From the NCBI RefSeq assembly GCF_033115175.1, contig NC_084838.1, forward strand, positions 64,386,468 to 64,450,467: 64,000 nucleotides of DNA. The letters are read 5' to 3'. The stretch is from Lepus europaeus (taxonomy: Eukaryota > Chordata > Mammalia > Lagomorpha > Leporidae). Below, in pieces: positions 11,306-24,110 of the stretch (its first letter is position 1; each line of letters opens with the position of its first letter). A model generated the notes under the pieces. That model did not search any database. It was not told the DNA's origin and worked only from the letters and a program-made list of their open reading frames with translations. A program made the translations under genes and the position numbers.

Positions 11306-11500
11306 TCCTTGACTTGGAGTCAGGAAATTCATGTTTAAATTTATTTTCTGTCATTTGTCATTTATAATTTGGACAAATTACCTTACCTCTTATTTTCATT
11401 AAATGCAAAATAGGATGAATGTTAACCTGGCTCACAAAGTCATTGTGAATTTAAATAAAATAAAATTTATAAAATGCTACATTTTATTTATAGACTTAAT
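11306..11500 (+). mobile_element. MIR
   Basis: 'gacttggagtcaggaaattc' corresponds to the 'ctggagccagactgcctg' part, followed by 'tttggacaaattaccttacc', 'aaatgcaaaataggatgaat', 'gtcattgtgaatttaaat' and 'aaaatgctac'. The block order and spacing are those of MIR in sense orientation. Confidence 0.75.
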
Positions 11501-11624
11501 ACATTATAATTATAAGTTATAGAGACCCATAGAAATGATGATTGTCCTGATTCAGTGGGTAGATAAATTATCACACATGACAAATGCAAAGCAAAAGGAA
11601 CAAAACTGGTTCACCATAGAATTT

Positions 11625-11948
11625 TTTAAAAATATTTATTTTATTTATTTGAAAGAGAGTTACAGAGAGAGGCAGAGACAGAGAGAGAGGTCTTCCATCT
11701 GGTGGTTCACGCCCCAGTTGGCTGAAATGGCCAGAGCTGCACCTATCTGAAGCCAGGAGCCAGGAGCTTCCTCTGGGTCTCCCATGTGGGTGCAGGGGCC
11801 CAAGGACTTGGGCCATCTTCTACTGCTATCCCAGGCCATAGCAGAGAGCTGGATGGAAGAGGTAAAGCTGGAACTAGAACTGGCACCCATATGGGCTGTG
11901 GGAGCTTCAGGCCAGGGTGTTAACCTGCTGTGCCACAGCACTGGCCCC
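11625..11948 (-). mobile_element. C-repeat SINE with TSD
   Basis: It has 'atttattttatttatttgaa', the GA run, a complete body and the head 'gtgccacagcactggcccc'. The 14-bp TSD 'tcaccatagaattt' lies at 11611-11624 and 11949-11962. The overlapping ORFs up to 123 codons on the minus strand are SINE read-through. Confidence 0.95.
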
Positions 11949-11962
11949 TCACCATAGAATTT

Positions 11963-12639
11963 ATCTGTTCTTACCTTGATATTAGTGGCTTGTGTCAGCT
12001 GATGTTTAGCAAAAGATAAAAGTAAGGACACAAATAGGGAAAACTATATTGAAGCTCCTTAGACTAAACTGAAACAATACCCAAATGTATTGTTATTCAA
12101 TAGGGAAGAATGCACAACAAAGCATTATACAGGAGACATCAATAAAACACACACTCATTTTCCCTGTTTATGGTCTCTCTTTACTATATTGAATGGTTAG
12201 TCCAAGTGTCTATCTTTTCAAAATACCACCCCCTCATATCTCCCCATATTCCCTTGAATCCCAGTTCCAGAATCTCAGTATGTAGGGGAAACACAGGAAG
12301 TAGATAATAATGTTTACATGGCTTTTGGGTTGAGGAGAAACTTCAGGGATTCTTTTAGTGGGGCATTGGCATAACAATGCTCAGCATTTGGAACTGAGCA
12401 GGTGGTAGATTTTGTGCCAGTTTGGTATAAGGATTCTAATCTCCCCTTTTCTTCTTGGGAACAGTAGACCAACACTTCCTTATGTACCAGGAGAGAGGAA
12501 ATTTCTTTCAAGCTCTCTTATCAGACCACCTACTCTGTTTCAAATGACTTCAGCTCCTTTCATTTTCTTCTAAGCACTTATCATTCATAGTTTCTTATTT
12601 AGATGTATTTTTTTTTCAAAATCATTGCATCTTAAAGTT
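11963..12639. other. Non-coding stretch, nothing recognised
   Basis: AT-rich with a T-run at 12609 and a second at 12649. The 65-codon minus-strand ORF at 12314-12511 has no recognisable motif. Confidence 0.5.
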
Positions 12640-13340
12640 AATTTCACTTTTTTTTTTTTTAGAAACTTAATTAACTTTAACAAAACACCCACAAATGATA
12701 CATCTTTTGGGAGCACTTATGAAATCGGAGATGACCCCTTAAAATTTACACGAAAATGTGGTCCCTTGAAGTTCCCCAGAAGTGCTATCTGGGGTGCCAC
12801 ATATGCTACCAGAATTTGGGGTGCCATACGATATCACCATATGCTTACTAATAAATCCCCAATAGTAGAAAGCCCAAGAGGGTTCTTGCCTAATATTTAG
12901 AAAAGAATTCTAAATACTGGCACAGATAAACGAGGCAGCATGGTATATTTTATGCTTTTATTTAGTGAGAAAGATGCATAGGAGAGTGAGAGATTTATTA
13001 AGAGAGAGAGATAAATCTGGGTTCATACCGAGCACCAGGAACCAGCCACATGGAGGAGAATCTAGGCCTGGAGGGTGGCCTAAAGGCCCAAAGGCCAGGC
13101 GCCCTGGAGGCACAGGGCTACAGCAAGCCCCCTTCTGGCAAAAGGCCAGAGAAGAAGAGATGGGGGCCAGACTTTTAACACCATTTCCTGGACTTTTAAC
13201 CCACTTCCAAAGGGGAGGGGTTAGTTAATCTCAGAAATGGAAGAAGCATTGCCATTGATGAGGGGAATGGAGATAGCAGAAGGAATGTGACTTAGTGAGC
13301 TTGTGTTTGCACTCCCAGTTGACCAAAAGCTCTATTTTTG
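12640..13340 (-). mobile_element. Probable LTR/ERV-type element, unclassified
   Basis: A compositionally distinct, G-rich block (13020-13220) sits in AT-rich surroundings. On the minus strand it has closely spaced 'aataaa' polyadenylation-type signals (in 12955-13010), and further downstream 'tggcaccccaaattctgg' (complement of about 12802-12820), which resembles a retroviral tRNA primer-binding site after an LTR. A second 'tggcacccca' lies 23 bases on. Both resemblances are by eye. I cannot find the mate LTR or genes. The ORFs at 12625-12900 and 12965-13228 cross it and are not supported. Confidence 0.35.
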
Positions 13341-13509
13341 AATAGCTTAGGAAAGGACTTTTTTATGCCAGCAAGGATTCAAGTTTCTGCAGACAAGGTC
13401 ACATAGTTACAAAAATCTGGGGAATATGTGTTTGATTTTTAAAGTCCTCATTAATACATTTTAGGTATCATTTTCATCTGTCTTTATTCCTAAGAATGTG
13501 TGTTGAAGT

Positions 13510-13660
13510 TCAGGTTCTGTCTCTCAATTTACCAACACAGCAGCTTAGGTTAAGTTTTTTAGATTCACTAAAGCACAGTTTCCTCATTTAAAATAATCAT
13601 AATAGAAATATGTTGCATATCAACATCTACATACATATGCACTTTCAGAGTATGTGTAAT
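13510..13660 (+). mobile_element. MIR
   Basis: 'aggttctgtctctcaattta' matches the 'cccggctctgccactta' part, followed by 'cttaggttaagttttttaga', 'cagtttcctcatttaaaat' and 'aatcataatag', all in MIR sense order. Confidence 0.65.
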
Positions 13661-15784
13661 TCAATCTTCTAAAACTATGAATGCCATTTTCTTCCATCAC
13701 AAGAAGAGAAAATTGGAAGAAGTAACTTCTTTTTTATACACACAATTAGACCAATAGGAAATTATGGGGATAATGGAATAAGATAAATGAAAGTAAAGAA
13801 AACACTTTCACAGCCTAATTAAAATAAATGTTTCTCTGTTTCTATACAATTCACAGTTAACTAAGATCTAGTTGTATGGAGGCAAAGGGAGATTCAACAT
13901 TTATTAAACAGATTCCTTTTCCTTACCTCATATGGTTACCTATCAGTGGTACACTACATTTATTTTATTTTACCTAATTTTACATATGTGAGGTTTTGAA
14001 ATTCCAAAAGAAACACAGTTGTTTCCAATGGTTTCTACTTATTATTTAGAGTGTTTTAAAATTAAATGTGAGAATTATGATTTTGTAGAATGATAATACC
14101 TAACACGTGCATTGTGTTTTATAAAAAGAATATTCATTTGCACATTCCAAGTTAATCTTCAAAAAATTCCAGTGAGAGAGGCAATCCACTGACCTCATTT
14201 GGAAAAGAGGTTAACTCTGTGTTTCAAAATAAATAAGTAAATCTTTAAAAAAAATTCTGAAAAATAATGACTCATTCACTAACCAATGACCAGCAAGTAA
14301 GAGGCTCTTCACACACATGCTTTGTAAACTGTGAAGTCCTAGAAAAATAGTTTTTCTTTTCTATTCTAAGCCCAGAACTACTTCTTGCAGAATCTTTATA
14401 CAGTGTGCTCTCAGATACATAAAATGTTTAAGATAGTATGTTCAGTAGCTATTTTCCTATATTCCCCAAATTCATTTCCACAATGCACTCAATAAAAAAT
14501 TTAAATGCAAAATGATAATATTTATTATTACAATGATTCACAACAAATATTTCCCACTTGTGAGTATCCAAACTTTAAAAAATGAAATAAATTGAGAGAT
14601 TTATTAAATATTTTAATTTATTTTATGGAATTATTTTGTGTCAGAGATGTCATGATGTTTCCTGCTTCTAAGCTTCGAAGCCCAAAATCTAAATGATCAA
14701 AATGTTATTGGTGCATTTCATTTGACTATGAAATAAAAAATACACAAGGCCTAAAATTTGAAAAGGCCCTTTAAAATGTTACAGAATACATTCAGGTGTT
14801 GGACTATAGCTCAAGGATTCTAGCAAATGTTACCTTACTTAAGGCTTTATGGGAAGATGTTGCAATTGTTATGTTTTCCCTTGCTCTTGATTACTTCTAA
14901 TCATTCTATCTTCAATAGGATACAAAAAGCTGCTTCTGTGTTTTGGAAATAAATTTGCAAATTTAGTGAAGGATCAAGCAAAGATATGAAAGGATATAAA
15001 ATTAACCTTAATCTCTGAAAAAATTTAGTTTTCAAAATTCTTCAAAGATAATAATGGGGAAATAAACAGGAACTGATGATATTGTTAGCTCAGGCCATAA
15101 ATGAGGTGAGAAAAAAAAATCCAAGTAACTAAGCAACTGAGGCTAATTTCAAAAATTCTAATTAATTTTGATTTTCCTATTTTTGAAAAAAATGTTGGTT
15201 ACTTTTATTATGAGTAGGAAAATATCATGTCTAGACAATACATGTAACTCCTTATAGTTCAGTGGTTTGTAACAATAACAATAGAAGACACTTAAAGATA
15301 AATTAAGCAATGACAATAAAATCAATAAAACAATATGAATCATTTTTACCAAGAAGCTAACTAAAACTATATGCCAAAAACAATACATTACGACACAAAG
15401 AATTTCTTACTACACAGGAGGATCTACAATTTTCCTCAATGGGAAGTCCTAATATTTTAAAAATGCAACACTTCATAACTTCAATCAATAATGACAAAGA
15501 TAATTCCAATAAGATGTCCAAATTATTTGTTAACATAAGTTGATTCTTGTGTTCAACTGAGAAGAGAAATATACATGAATAGGAGACTTCCCCTCCAAAA
15601 ACTTTGAGCAAGAAAATACTAAGGATATATACTATATCAATACCTAACTACTTTCCAAATATTACTTCACAGTAATAGTAAATGTTTACAAATAACTAAC
15701 TAGAAATTTCTAAGGACAAGAAATAGATACACATTTCTATGGTAATTTAGTGACTAACATTGTTAGAGGACATGCAAGTAATTG
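13661..15784. other. AT-rich non-coding stretch with one MIR remnant
   Basis: Mostly unrecognised AT-rich sequence. A weak antisense MIR is likely at 14085-14235 ('aatacctaacacgtgcattg', 'cttcaaaaaattccagtgag', 'ctcatttggaaaagagg'). The minus-strand ORFs at 15158-15611 are A/T-rich chance frames. Confidence 0.45.
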
Positions 15785-16029
15785 CAAAATGATACTGGGA
15801 CTACCATGATCTGCAAAACAATCTAAAAGTAAATATTTACCTCATATCACTTAAAAAATCAATTGGATATGGAAACCAAGGAAAATTTTAAAAGCCTAGA
15901 AATACTAGAAAAGGATTTTTTTTTTTTTTTGGAAAACCTAAAGAGTGAATGAAACCTTGAGTCCATAATATCAATGACAAATCTGAAAAAAAATCAATTA
16001 AGAGACTTATATGTAGTAAAGGACTCCCC

Positions 16030-16435
16030 TAAGTAAAATTGAAAAGTTCATGTCCATCTAGAAATGAACACCATTTCAGAATTGGGGACTGGGACTTGAG
16101 ACTGTTATGCAGAACATAATATCAAGAGAGCAAAAAAAGAAAGCTTGGGTTGGAAGAGTCTTGAACTATTAAGTGTGTAGTTAAAGTGGTTTCCCTGGTG
16201 GAAAGACTTCAAGCCAAAGTGCCACAGTCAGGCCTGCCAGTATTTCTAGGAGGTCTGCTCTTGTCAACCCACCTGCTCATTGGCCAAGAGCAGCTCTCTT
16301 GAAACACCTTGTAAGACAGAAGTTTGGCAATAGATGCAGGCCATCCCTACTGAGGACAATGAGGCAAAATCACTACACAAGGAGGACCTAATCAGCACAT
16401 TTTCATTTCTATCCTCAAAATAAAAACAAAAAGTA
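16030..16435. other. Unclassified ~400-bp insert inside the ancient L1
   Basis: L1-like sequence is interrupted between 'aaaggactc' and 'aaataaccc'. The intervening sequence is richer in G and C (16190-16350) than its neighbours and matches no family that I recognise. It ends in an A-rich run (16420-16445), which could be the tail of an unknown retroposed piece. I see no convincing duplication at its ends. Confidence 0.35.
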
Positions 16436-16837
16436 ACAGTAACAGATCATTAAGAATAAAATAACCCAGTCAGCAGAAATGGGTAAGGCAACGAGCAGAC
16501 TGGTACATAAGAAATATATTCATAGCATAAAAAATTATGAAAATATGCTTAACTTTTTCTTCAAAGAAAGATAAATTCAGGAAGCAGTTAAATATAAACT
16601 TGTATCTATCAGATAGGCAAAAAGATTAAAAGATTTAAATTAGGGTCACATGTGGACAGTAAGTGCTTTTGAAAGGCAATTGGGCTATAATTCTAAAACT
16701 TAATCTTACAGTTCTTTTTATTACACAAGTCTAATTCAAGTTTTATAGGGCAGTATTATTTATATTGGAGAAAATATTTGGCATATCCTAAATGTCTACT
16801 ACTGAAGGTGTAGTTAGGTAAATACCCAGCAAAATTA

Positions 16838-16982
16838 TTCACTTTATCTGTTTCCCCATCAATAATATTGGTATAATATTAATTCCCACATCATGGGTAT
16901 TTTCTATGAGGATTTTTATAAAACATTTTAAAGTACTCCAAATACTCACCAGTATATAGTGTGCACTGACCATTTGATTCCT
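16838..16982 (+). mobile_element. MIR
   Basis: Sense-order MIR blocks: 'tctgtttccccatcaataat' , 'attggtataatattaattcc', 'atgggtattttctatgagga', 'aaaacattttaaagtactcc'. It separates two pieces of the ancient L1. Confidence 0.55.
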
Positions 16983-17169
16983 TTCCTTAATATTGTGGAA
17001 TATTGTGCAATTAATAAAATAATTAGGTAAATTAACAAATATAAGAAATATTTGATTTTATTACCTGAAAATAGCAAGCATCGGAGAAATATTAACATAG
17101 AATTTTATTAAAAAGTAAGCTTAAAGAGTGTACCAGTCTATGTATGTGCATTTGTACAAAAACATATAT

Positions 17170-17519
17170 GAGGGTGGACGTTGTGGCATATTGAGTTAAG
17201 CTGCTGCCTGTGACACTGGCATCCCATATTGCACCAGTTTGAGTATGGGTTGTTCTACTTCCCATCCAGCTCTCTGCTAATGAGCCTGGGAAAGCAGTGA
17301 GGATGGCACAAGTGCTTGGGACCCTGCTATACATGTGAGGCACCTGGATGGAATTCCAGGCCCCTGGCATCAACCTGGCTCTGGCTGTTATAGCCATTTG
17401 GGGAGTGAATTAGTGGATGGAAAACCTCTCTTTCTCTCTCTCTCTCTCTTCTCTCTCTCTCTTTCTGGCTGTCTCTCCTTAACTCTGTAATTCTGTCTTT
17501 CAAATATAAAAAATTAATC
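17170..17519 (+). mobile_element. C-repeat SINE
   Basis: Head 'gggtggacgttgtggcata' with 'gagttaagctgctgcctg', a decayed B box, body with 'gcctgggaaagcagtg', a long pure (CT)n stretch (17428-17465) and an A-rich tail. 'acatatat' precedes it (17162-17169) and recurs just after it, a short possible TSD. The minus ORFs at 17092-17545 are its antisense. Confidence 0.9.
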
Positions 17520-17789
17520 ACATATATACATATATACACATACACACATATATGAACAGATATTCTACAATATTTTAACAGTGATACGCTTTGGGAATGG
17601 AAAGAGATGGAAGGTTAATTAGTCAATAAATTTTGTATTTGTTTTTCAAAGGCACATTTTTAAAAGTTATGAATTAAGGGAAAATATATAAAATTCAAAA
17701 TGATATGACTACATTAGATGTAAAAAATCAAATTAAAAAAAAGAAACTTAAAAACAGTACTAGTCGAACAATACCCTATACCTTGTGCA

Positions 17790-18012
17790 GTTGTGTGAAT
17801 GCAGCCTGTTGAAATCCTTGCTTAGTATATACTAAGTTGATCTTCAGTATATGAAGGTAATTGAAAATGAAACTCGATAAAGAGTGGGATGGGAGAGGGA
17901 GAGGGGAGGGCCACGGGAGGGAAGGAGGTTGGGGGGGGGAGCCACAACAATACAAAAGTTGCACTTTGTAAATTCACATTTAAGAATTAAAAAAGAAAAA
18001 AAAAAGAAAATA
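17790..18012 (+). mobile_element. Rabbit-type L1 3' tail, heavily 5'-truncated
   Basis: 'ctgttgaaatccttgctta', 'gtatatactaagttgatctt', 'attgaaaatgaaactcgat', a G-rich run (17885-17940) and the A-rich tail run parallel to 30595-30800. Only the last ~200 bp of the element were inserted. Confidence 0.8.
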
Positions 18013-21000
18013 TGTGTCTAATGTATGGAGCTCAAAATGCAATGTTATATTAGGGGAAAGCAAAAACTCTCATTTTAAAAAATGATATATGTATTAAAGT
18101 TAACTATTAGAAAAAAATCAACTTAATGAACAAACTATAATAATTCCCTTAAAATATGATAAATATTGGCCAAATAAAATGTATCCAATGTGTTATTTAT
18201 CCTTTTAAAAAGAAAGCATATTTCATTCTTGTTTTGTATTTTCTACCCCCACACATTCTGTGTCTTTAGATTGCTAAATGAATGTTAAATGGAAGTCTAA
18301 ACCAAGAATTAGTGATGTAAATATTGCTAACTCTTTATTTGATATATGCTGTTGTGTGTGTGCTTATTCTGGAATATTTTTTAAAAAGAACATTATTGTG
18401 GAACACTAACAAGCTCTCCCTTTCTTTGGGAGATGTTTCTTCAAGGCCTTTGAAGTGAATTTAAGCCAATCACAATTCTTGTCACATGATCAATTGGTTG
18501 TGTGCTTGATTTGAAGTGATACTAATATTATTTTTTGGATGGTGTAATTGAAATGTGGATCATTTATGACCCAAATTTGACAAAAAGGGTGCTTCTCCAG
18601 TAATTTTGTAATTGGAAATTGTGGCAGAATCCCTCATCTAATAAGCATTCAGTGCATGTATCAAATTTGAAACTGTACTGGCCTGGTCTGTTTGGGATCT
18701 AATGAAACTAATGTGTTTAAAAGTGGGAGAAAGGTGACCAAAAGAGATTTTAAGGACAACCATGTTTCTGGTTTAATTACTTCAAATGAGATTTCCCCTT
18801 ATGTTCTTTCATGCATTTTCTTTGAGTCAATATATCTCCCTTTATTTTTTTTGGTAAATAATTTAGAATTGTACAGATATTTCTGTTGTTTGTAATACAA
18901 TCAGTCTGCACTGTATAGATATCTGTGAAAATATAAATATATAATTTCAAAGAGTTCTTCAGAATCCTTGAAATGCATCATGGAACCCAGAATATGAACC
19001 ATCATTACACTGATTATTCTGATTAGCTAATTTTTAGTCTCTTCTAGACAATACATTTACCTCATATGAAGTAGAGCCAATGTTCATCTCCTCATCTCTC
19101 TTTGATCATGGACAGCTATCCTTATATTTACCCCTGACTACTACTTTAAAAAACTGTCTTGAACAGATTATTTTTCCATATAGCAATAATATATATATAT
19201 ATTCTTAGCTGCATTTTTATTAGAAATGAGATCTCTTTGGAATATAAAGAAGCAGGTAAGCATGGACAATGGGGTAAAGAGAGAGTGTTGAGGATAACAT
19301 AGTTCTCACCCTCTCTGAAAATAAAGTGAGAACTTTAAAAAAAGTGAGAACAAAAACACAGATGAGTTGAAAGTGCTTGACATGCTGTTCCCATAAAAAC
19401 TCATGATTACTAATTTGTCAACAAAACAGATTATACTCACCTTTGTTTTTAGTTTTCAATATGTTACTGAGAATACATTTTGCCTACCTTTTGCAGTGAC
19501 CTCTTATGTTCCAGGAAATCCTGGATAAGAAAAAAAAAAAAAAAGCAAAATCATACTGCTAAGAAATTTGCAAATTTAATTGATCTCACAGTACCAAAAG
19601 ATAACAAAGGAACATGAAATACAAGTATTTCTTTTGTCATAATTTGACAAAATAACAAATAGTATTAAGTTCTCTTCTAATATACAACAAGCCACTGTCT
19701 TTAATGTCCACAAATATTTTAACTCTTAGCTTGGGAAAGGAAACAGAAGAATTTATTAACTGTAAGGCAATTGAAGCAAATTTTCTCTATCTTTGTCAAT
19801 GAGAGGTTCTAAAGTTTACCAGGTACCTACACACTTTACTTTCTTAGATTTCAATATTTCAACATTAAGCCTCTATCACCATAAGTCACCGTTATAATTT
19901 TCATGATTATTTTAATTGCCAGTTGTGAGAAGGCAATTTAAGTACCATTAATGACTGAAAATATTAAACCTGAAATTGACTTATTTTTAAATAATTGAAT
20001 TGAATGAAGGTCATTGGGTAATTACATCATTGTTTCAAGATGCAGTTTTCTTATAATGGAAAAACTAAGTTGAACAGAATATACTTATAGTTCATTTTTA
20101 ATTTCAAAATATTATTAAATGATGGATCAAGATATATAATTTAGCAGTACTGAGTAATAATTGCTCCCATAGTATTTAGAAAGAACATACATTGGTTAAT
20201 CTTCTTTCCAAAGGTAAATTGCTTTAACGGTTTTTACCTTTCTATTATTTTCTTAATGTAGATTCATGAAGTTCCTCTGACATAAATATATAAAAAGTGA
20301 CCTTAAATTAATAGACTAAGCAGAGAATTTGTGGATCAATTTGTAAGTGAAATGATTCCACTTTCTCTTAATCTTTTGCGTGTTTCTCCATTTTTCTCTT
20401 TGCTTCCTCAGTTTTTCAAAACAATTCATAGATTTATACAGGTATTTATGTGTGTCTCCACATGAGTGTTTAAATAAGTAAAATAAGTAGATAATATGCA
20501 TATTGTGTTAATTAAAGAAAAGGATTCTGTTTCTGCTGCTATTTCCCATGCAGTAGACTTCAAAGGAGAATTACCCAAAGTGAAATGGGGCCAAATGTGC
20601 TTGGTGTAAACATGACTCACTGGTTCTACTTGGCTATGCCACAGTGTAGGCCCCTGGTTTCCTAATTCCTATTGCCCCTCTGCATATTTAACATAACCTC
20701 TAAGTGACATATTCAATTCCATTTATCTTAGAATATTTTCCATTTTCTTCTTTATCTTTTTCATATCCATATTATATATTTAATCATAATTCATCTATAT
20801 CCTCATAGTAGGATTTTGGAGATAATTCCAGTGTTAAGGATGAATATTTTGGGCTTGAGGCAAAAGCAAATTTTACCAATGGTGCCCTAAGTTGAGTTGA
20901 TAAAAGCTTGGTTACTTTATGTGTCCAGAAGCTGAGGTGTCCACTGATCCAGCGATGCCTCAGTGATAAGATCAGGCCAGGCATCTAGGATTCTTCTATT

Positions 21001-21541
21001 TTTTTTTTTTTTCGTATTTTTTCATCATCCTTCTTTATGACTTTCAACCTCATGGTCATAGTATCCGGGTTCCTGACAAAAAGGCAGAAATTAAAAATCA
21101 GAAACGGAGCATTATTCTGGCAACTACAAAAAACAATTTCTTTTTGCAAATATTCCCAGGAATCCCCATCTAGTTGTCTTGAATGGTTTGCCATAGCCAC
21201 CCCTACCTAAAACAATATTAGGAGAATGTCTGGATACATTTCCCCACCCTAAAAAAGCATGTAAATAATAAAGAGGTTCAGAATAGAAATCAGGTGGGCA
21301 GTTGGAAGCATAGACTGTACAATAGGTATTGACATTGCTAAAGGGCCTAGGATATCTAATTCTCAAAGAAAGCTTCCAAAGACAAATAAGCTAGTCCTAA
21401 ATTACTAAAAGGGCAGATTCCCTGTCTTTTTATGGTGGTTAAGTTTTCATTTGTTGTTTAACTCTTCTTGGTGAAACTCTTCTCTACTGCTTCTTTAGGG
21501 ACTTGTGTTTTAGGGAGAACAGAAAGGGCTGAATATAGGAG
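18013..21541. other. Long AT-rich stretch, nothing recognised
   Basis: About 3.5 kb without a named repeat or gene-like ORF. Features are an A15 run at 19529, a short (AT)n at 19190, and T-runs. Minus-strand ORFs at 20316-21366 (61-80 codons) carry no motif I recognise and no neighbouring frame continues them. Confidence 0.5.
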
Positions 21542-21546
21542 AAATG

Positions 21547-21570
21547 GTGTGTGTGTGTGTGTGTGTGTGT
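21547..21570. repeat. (GT)n microsatellite
   Basis: A pure run of about twelve GT units, likely polymorphic in length. The minus ORF over it shows the matching His-Thr repeat and is not a gene. Confidence 0.95.
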
Positions 21571-21841
21571 AATGGAGATGGGCTTCATTATATAGGCTTT
21601 TGGATAAAAAATAACCACTTCTAATTTTGCTTGTTTTCACAATAGTAATTGACATCGTAGTTTGTAAACATTTTCCAGACGTGTATTTGTGTTCAAAAAA
21701 TTTTGTGGTGTTGTAAAAATTAGTTATTTGGTCTATCTTAAACATCAGGAAACTGGCATTCTGAGGAATTAATTGGCTTGCTGGAAATGACGTTCATCAA
21801 TGACATTCATCATTGAGCATAAAAGAAACTGATGTTTTTTG

Positions 21842-22175
21842 GGGCCGGCGCTGTGTATCAGTGGGTTAACGCCCTGGCCTCAAGCGCGGGCATCCCATAT
21901 GGGTGCAGGTTTGAGACTCGGCTGCTCCACTTCCGATCCAGCTCTCTGCTACGGCCTGGGAAAGCAGTAGAAGATGACCCAAGTCCTTGGGCCCCTGCAC
22001 CCATGTGGGAGACCCGGGAGAATCTCCTGGCTCCTGGCTTCGCATGGGCACAGCACTGGCGGTTGCAGCCAACTGGGGAGTGAACCATCGGATGGAAGAC
22101 CTCTGTCTCTCTCTCTGCCTCTCCTCCCTCTGGGTAACTGTACTTTGAAATAAATAAATATTTTTTTTAAAAAAC
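21842..22175 (+). mobile_element. C-repeat SINE, full length
   Basis: A textbook head 'ggccggcgctgtgtatcag' with 'gggttaacgccctggcct', B box 'ggtttgagactcgg', body, CT stretch, 'tttgaaataaataaat' tail. Flanks 'aaactgatgttttt' and 'aaacctgaagttttt' look like a mutated TSD. Confidence 0.95.
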
Positions 22176-22624
22176 CTGAAGTTTTTGTAAATAGAATTTC
22201 TTAAGGAACTAATAACAAACTTGTGAAATTAAGAGTCCCTATTAAAACCAAAGAGAGTAAACATGACAACTGTTAGACAAATGAGAAAGGATATTTGCTT
22301 TAAAACACAATGGAAGATTGAGAGAAATCATTACAAATCCTGAATGAATAACTATTATAGAGATATGTACTTGAATGTCTTATGAGCTAGTAAGAAAAAC
22401 AAGTTGGTATGTGGATACACTATAAATAATTTAATAAGGATAAGGAATGTTTCCAATAAAACATTGGGCTATAATATTCCTATGTTTAATGTTTGCTGCA
22501 TCAAGTCAGATCACCATTCTTCTACATTAATAACCGTTTTGATGGGGAAATAATAACAAAAATCATTATAAAGGGCAAAGCATTGCTTCACCTTTATTAT
22601 TAATCAGGATGGAAACCATGTCTT

Positions 22625-22790
22625 CTTGAGGCCAAAGTTCATCCTCTTTACAACAACCTTGCAAGGTAAGTGTTGGTCTTTCAATATTGTGGTGAAAAAG
22701 CTGAAAGTAGTGAGGTGAAGTCATTTTTTCCAAGATAGAATTAGTATTCTTCCTTAAATCCACTCACTATAACCCTCTGTGTTCTTTATA
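22625..22790 (-). mobile_element. MIR
   Basis: Antisense MIR order: 'tttacaacaaccttgcaagg', 'gtggtgaaaaagctgaaag', 'gtgaagtcattttttccaag', 'agaattagta'. Confidence 0.6.
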
Positions 22791-23814
22791 TTGCACTTGG
22801 CAGTCTTCCTATAATGTTACTGTTTCCCATGAATGTTCAGTTATTATCATTATCAATGTCTTTTATATAAGTTTTTTTTCAAAATCCCTGGGTAAGCTGA
22901 TATAATCTCGTCAATTTCTCATTAAACGCACATTTGGAAGAACATATCTGATTGGAGCTGTCCCTTTTATATCATTTTTAAAAACCTATATCCTTTTCCA
23001 CTTCACAATGTCCCTTTGTTATTGGTTTCTTTCCAAGTATCTACTGCGGATATGAGAGAGAAACTAATGCTTCAAAAGTTCATTTTCAGCACAGAAATGC
23101 TTGGCATTGTCTAGAATCAGCTCATCTCTTCCATCTCCCACCCTTTGCTTATATTTACCACAGAATGTTTCTTCACAAAACGGTATGCTGATAATTTGAC
23201 AATATAAAAACTATGGTTTGCAGTACAAATCATTTAGTTGGATTATAAAAAAAAAATCTTTAAGTTCAAAATCATTAGGCGAGTATATCCTTACTTAAAT
23301 CTGAGTAGATAAGACAAAGTTTATCCAGCCTTATTATGGTCAGGAACTTAGACAACATTCTTAAAAACAGCATGGCCTTTTTTTCCCCACTCCATCTATT
23401 AGGTTCATTCTTCCGTCTCCTTTTTGAGCAATTCTCTCTGCAAGTGCTGACTAGGTTCACTTGATCCAAATCTCTATAACTTCAGGGGTCCAAATGACAC
23501 TCACGTCACACTAAGTTTTCTGGATCTCTTCAATTAAATCTTTGGAAGATGCAATAAACAAAAATAAAAGGATTATCTGTTTTCCTACAGAGGAGCTTTC
23601 GCCTCCTAGCATTATCAGCTATAGCCACCTGACAGGTGTAACACACAGAGTACCTTTAGTGGCAAACGTCTGGCAGAGTAATTTCAAAGCAGGGGTGTGG
23701 TTTTGACAGGCACCCCCAGATTTAACTGCTTTGAACATTTAACCATAGTGGCAATGAAAGACGAAATGTCTTGCAAAGGAAGCTGCACAAAACAGTTCAT
23801 CCATATTACTTTAT

Positions 23815-24110
23815 ATTAGCAAGCATTAACTCTCATCTACTCCTAATCCTTTACTAGTACCTTACATACCCTATTTTTCAAAACGACTTGTGAAGTAGAT
23901 ATCATTATTGTCACTTTTTACAGGAAACAGAAAGCTTATTGTTATTCTCATTTCATAAAGAAATCTTACATAGAAGGGAAGTTAAAGAAATATATCACTC
24001 AGGGAAACCAAATTACTTACTCAGAGTTAAATGCCTGGAAGTTGAAAATCAGATTTAAACCCATGCAACTGGCTCCTGAGTTCACCTGGATAAGCTTCTG
24101 CTCACAGTGC
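23815..24110 (-). mobile_element. MIR, long copy
   Basis: Antisense order runs from the tail-side 'agcattaactctcatctac' through 'gaagtagatatcattattg', 'ctttttacaggaaacag', 'ccaaattacttactcagagt' to the tRNA-side 'cagatttaaacccatgcaac' and 'tggctcctgagttca'. A local insertion near 23930-23970 duplicates 'cattattgt'-like sequence. Confidence 0.7.

Larger units (their letters stand above)
15785..17095 (+). mobile_element. Ancient L1 fragment (L1M type)
   Basis: The first part (15785-16030) has ORF2 C-terminal-type sequence: 'caattggatatggaaacc', 'aaaagcctagaaatactag', 'tatgtagtaaaggactc'. It resumes at about 16436 with 'aaataacccagtcagcag', then 'atcagataggcaaaaagatt', 'ggcaattgggctataat', 'ggcatatcctaaatgtctac', and after a MIR 'gtggaatattgtgcaatt'. 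This is the usual 3' ORF2 order, riddled with indels and stops, so it is not coding. Confidence 0.65.

Noticed and set aside
21842-21930. A tRNA gene suggested by A-box and B-box-like motifs
   Set aside because: This is the tRNA-derived head of a C-repeat; the cloverleaf cannot be closed and SINE body sequence follows directly.
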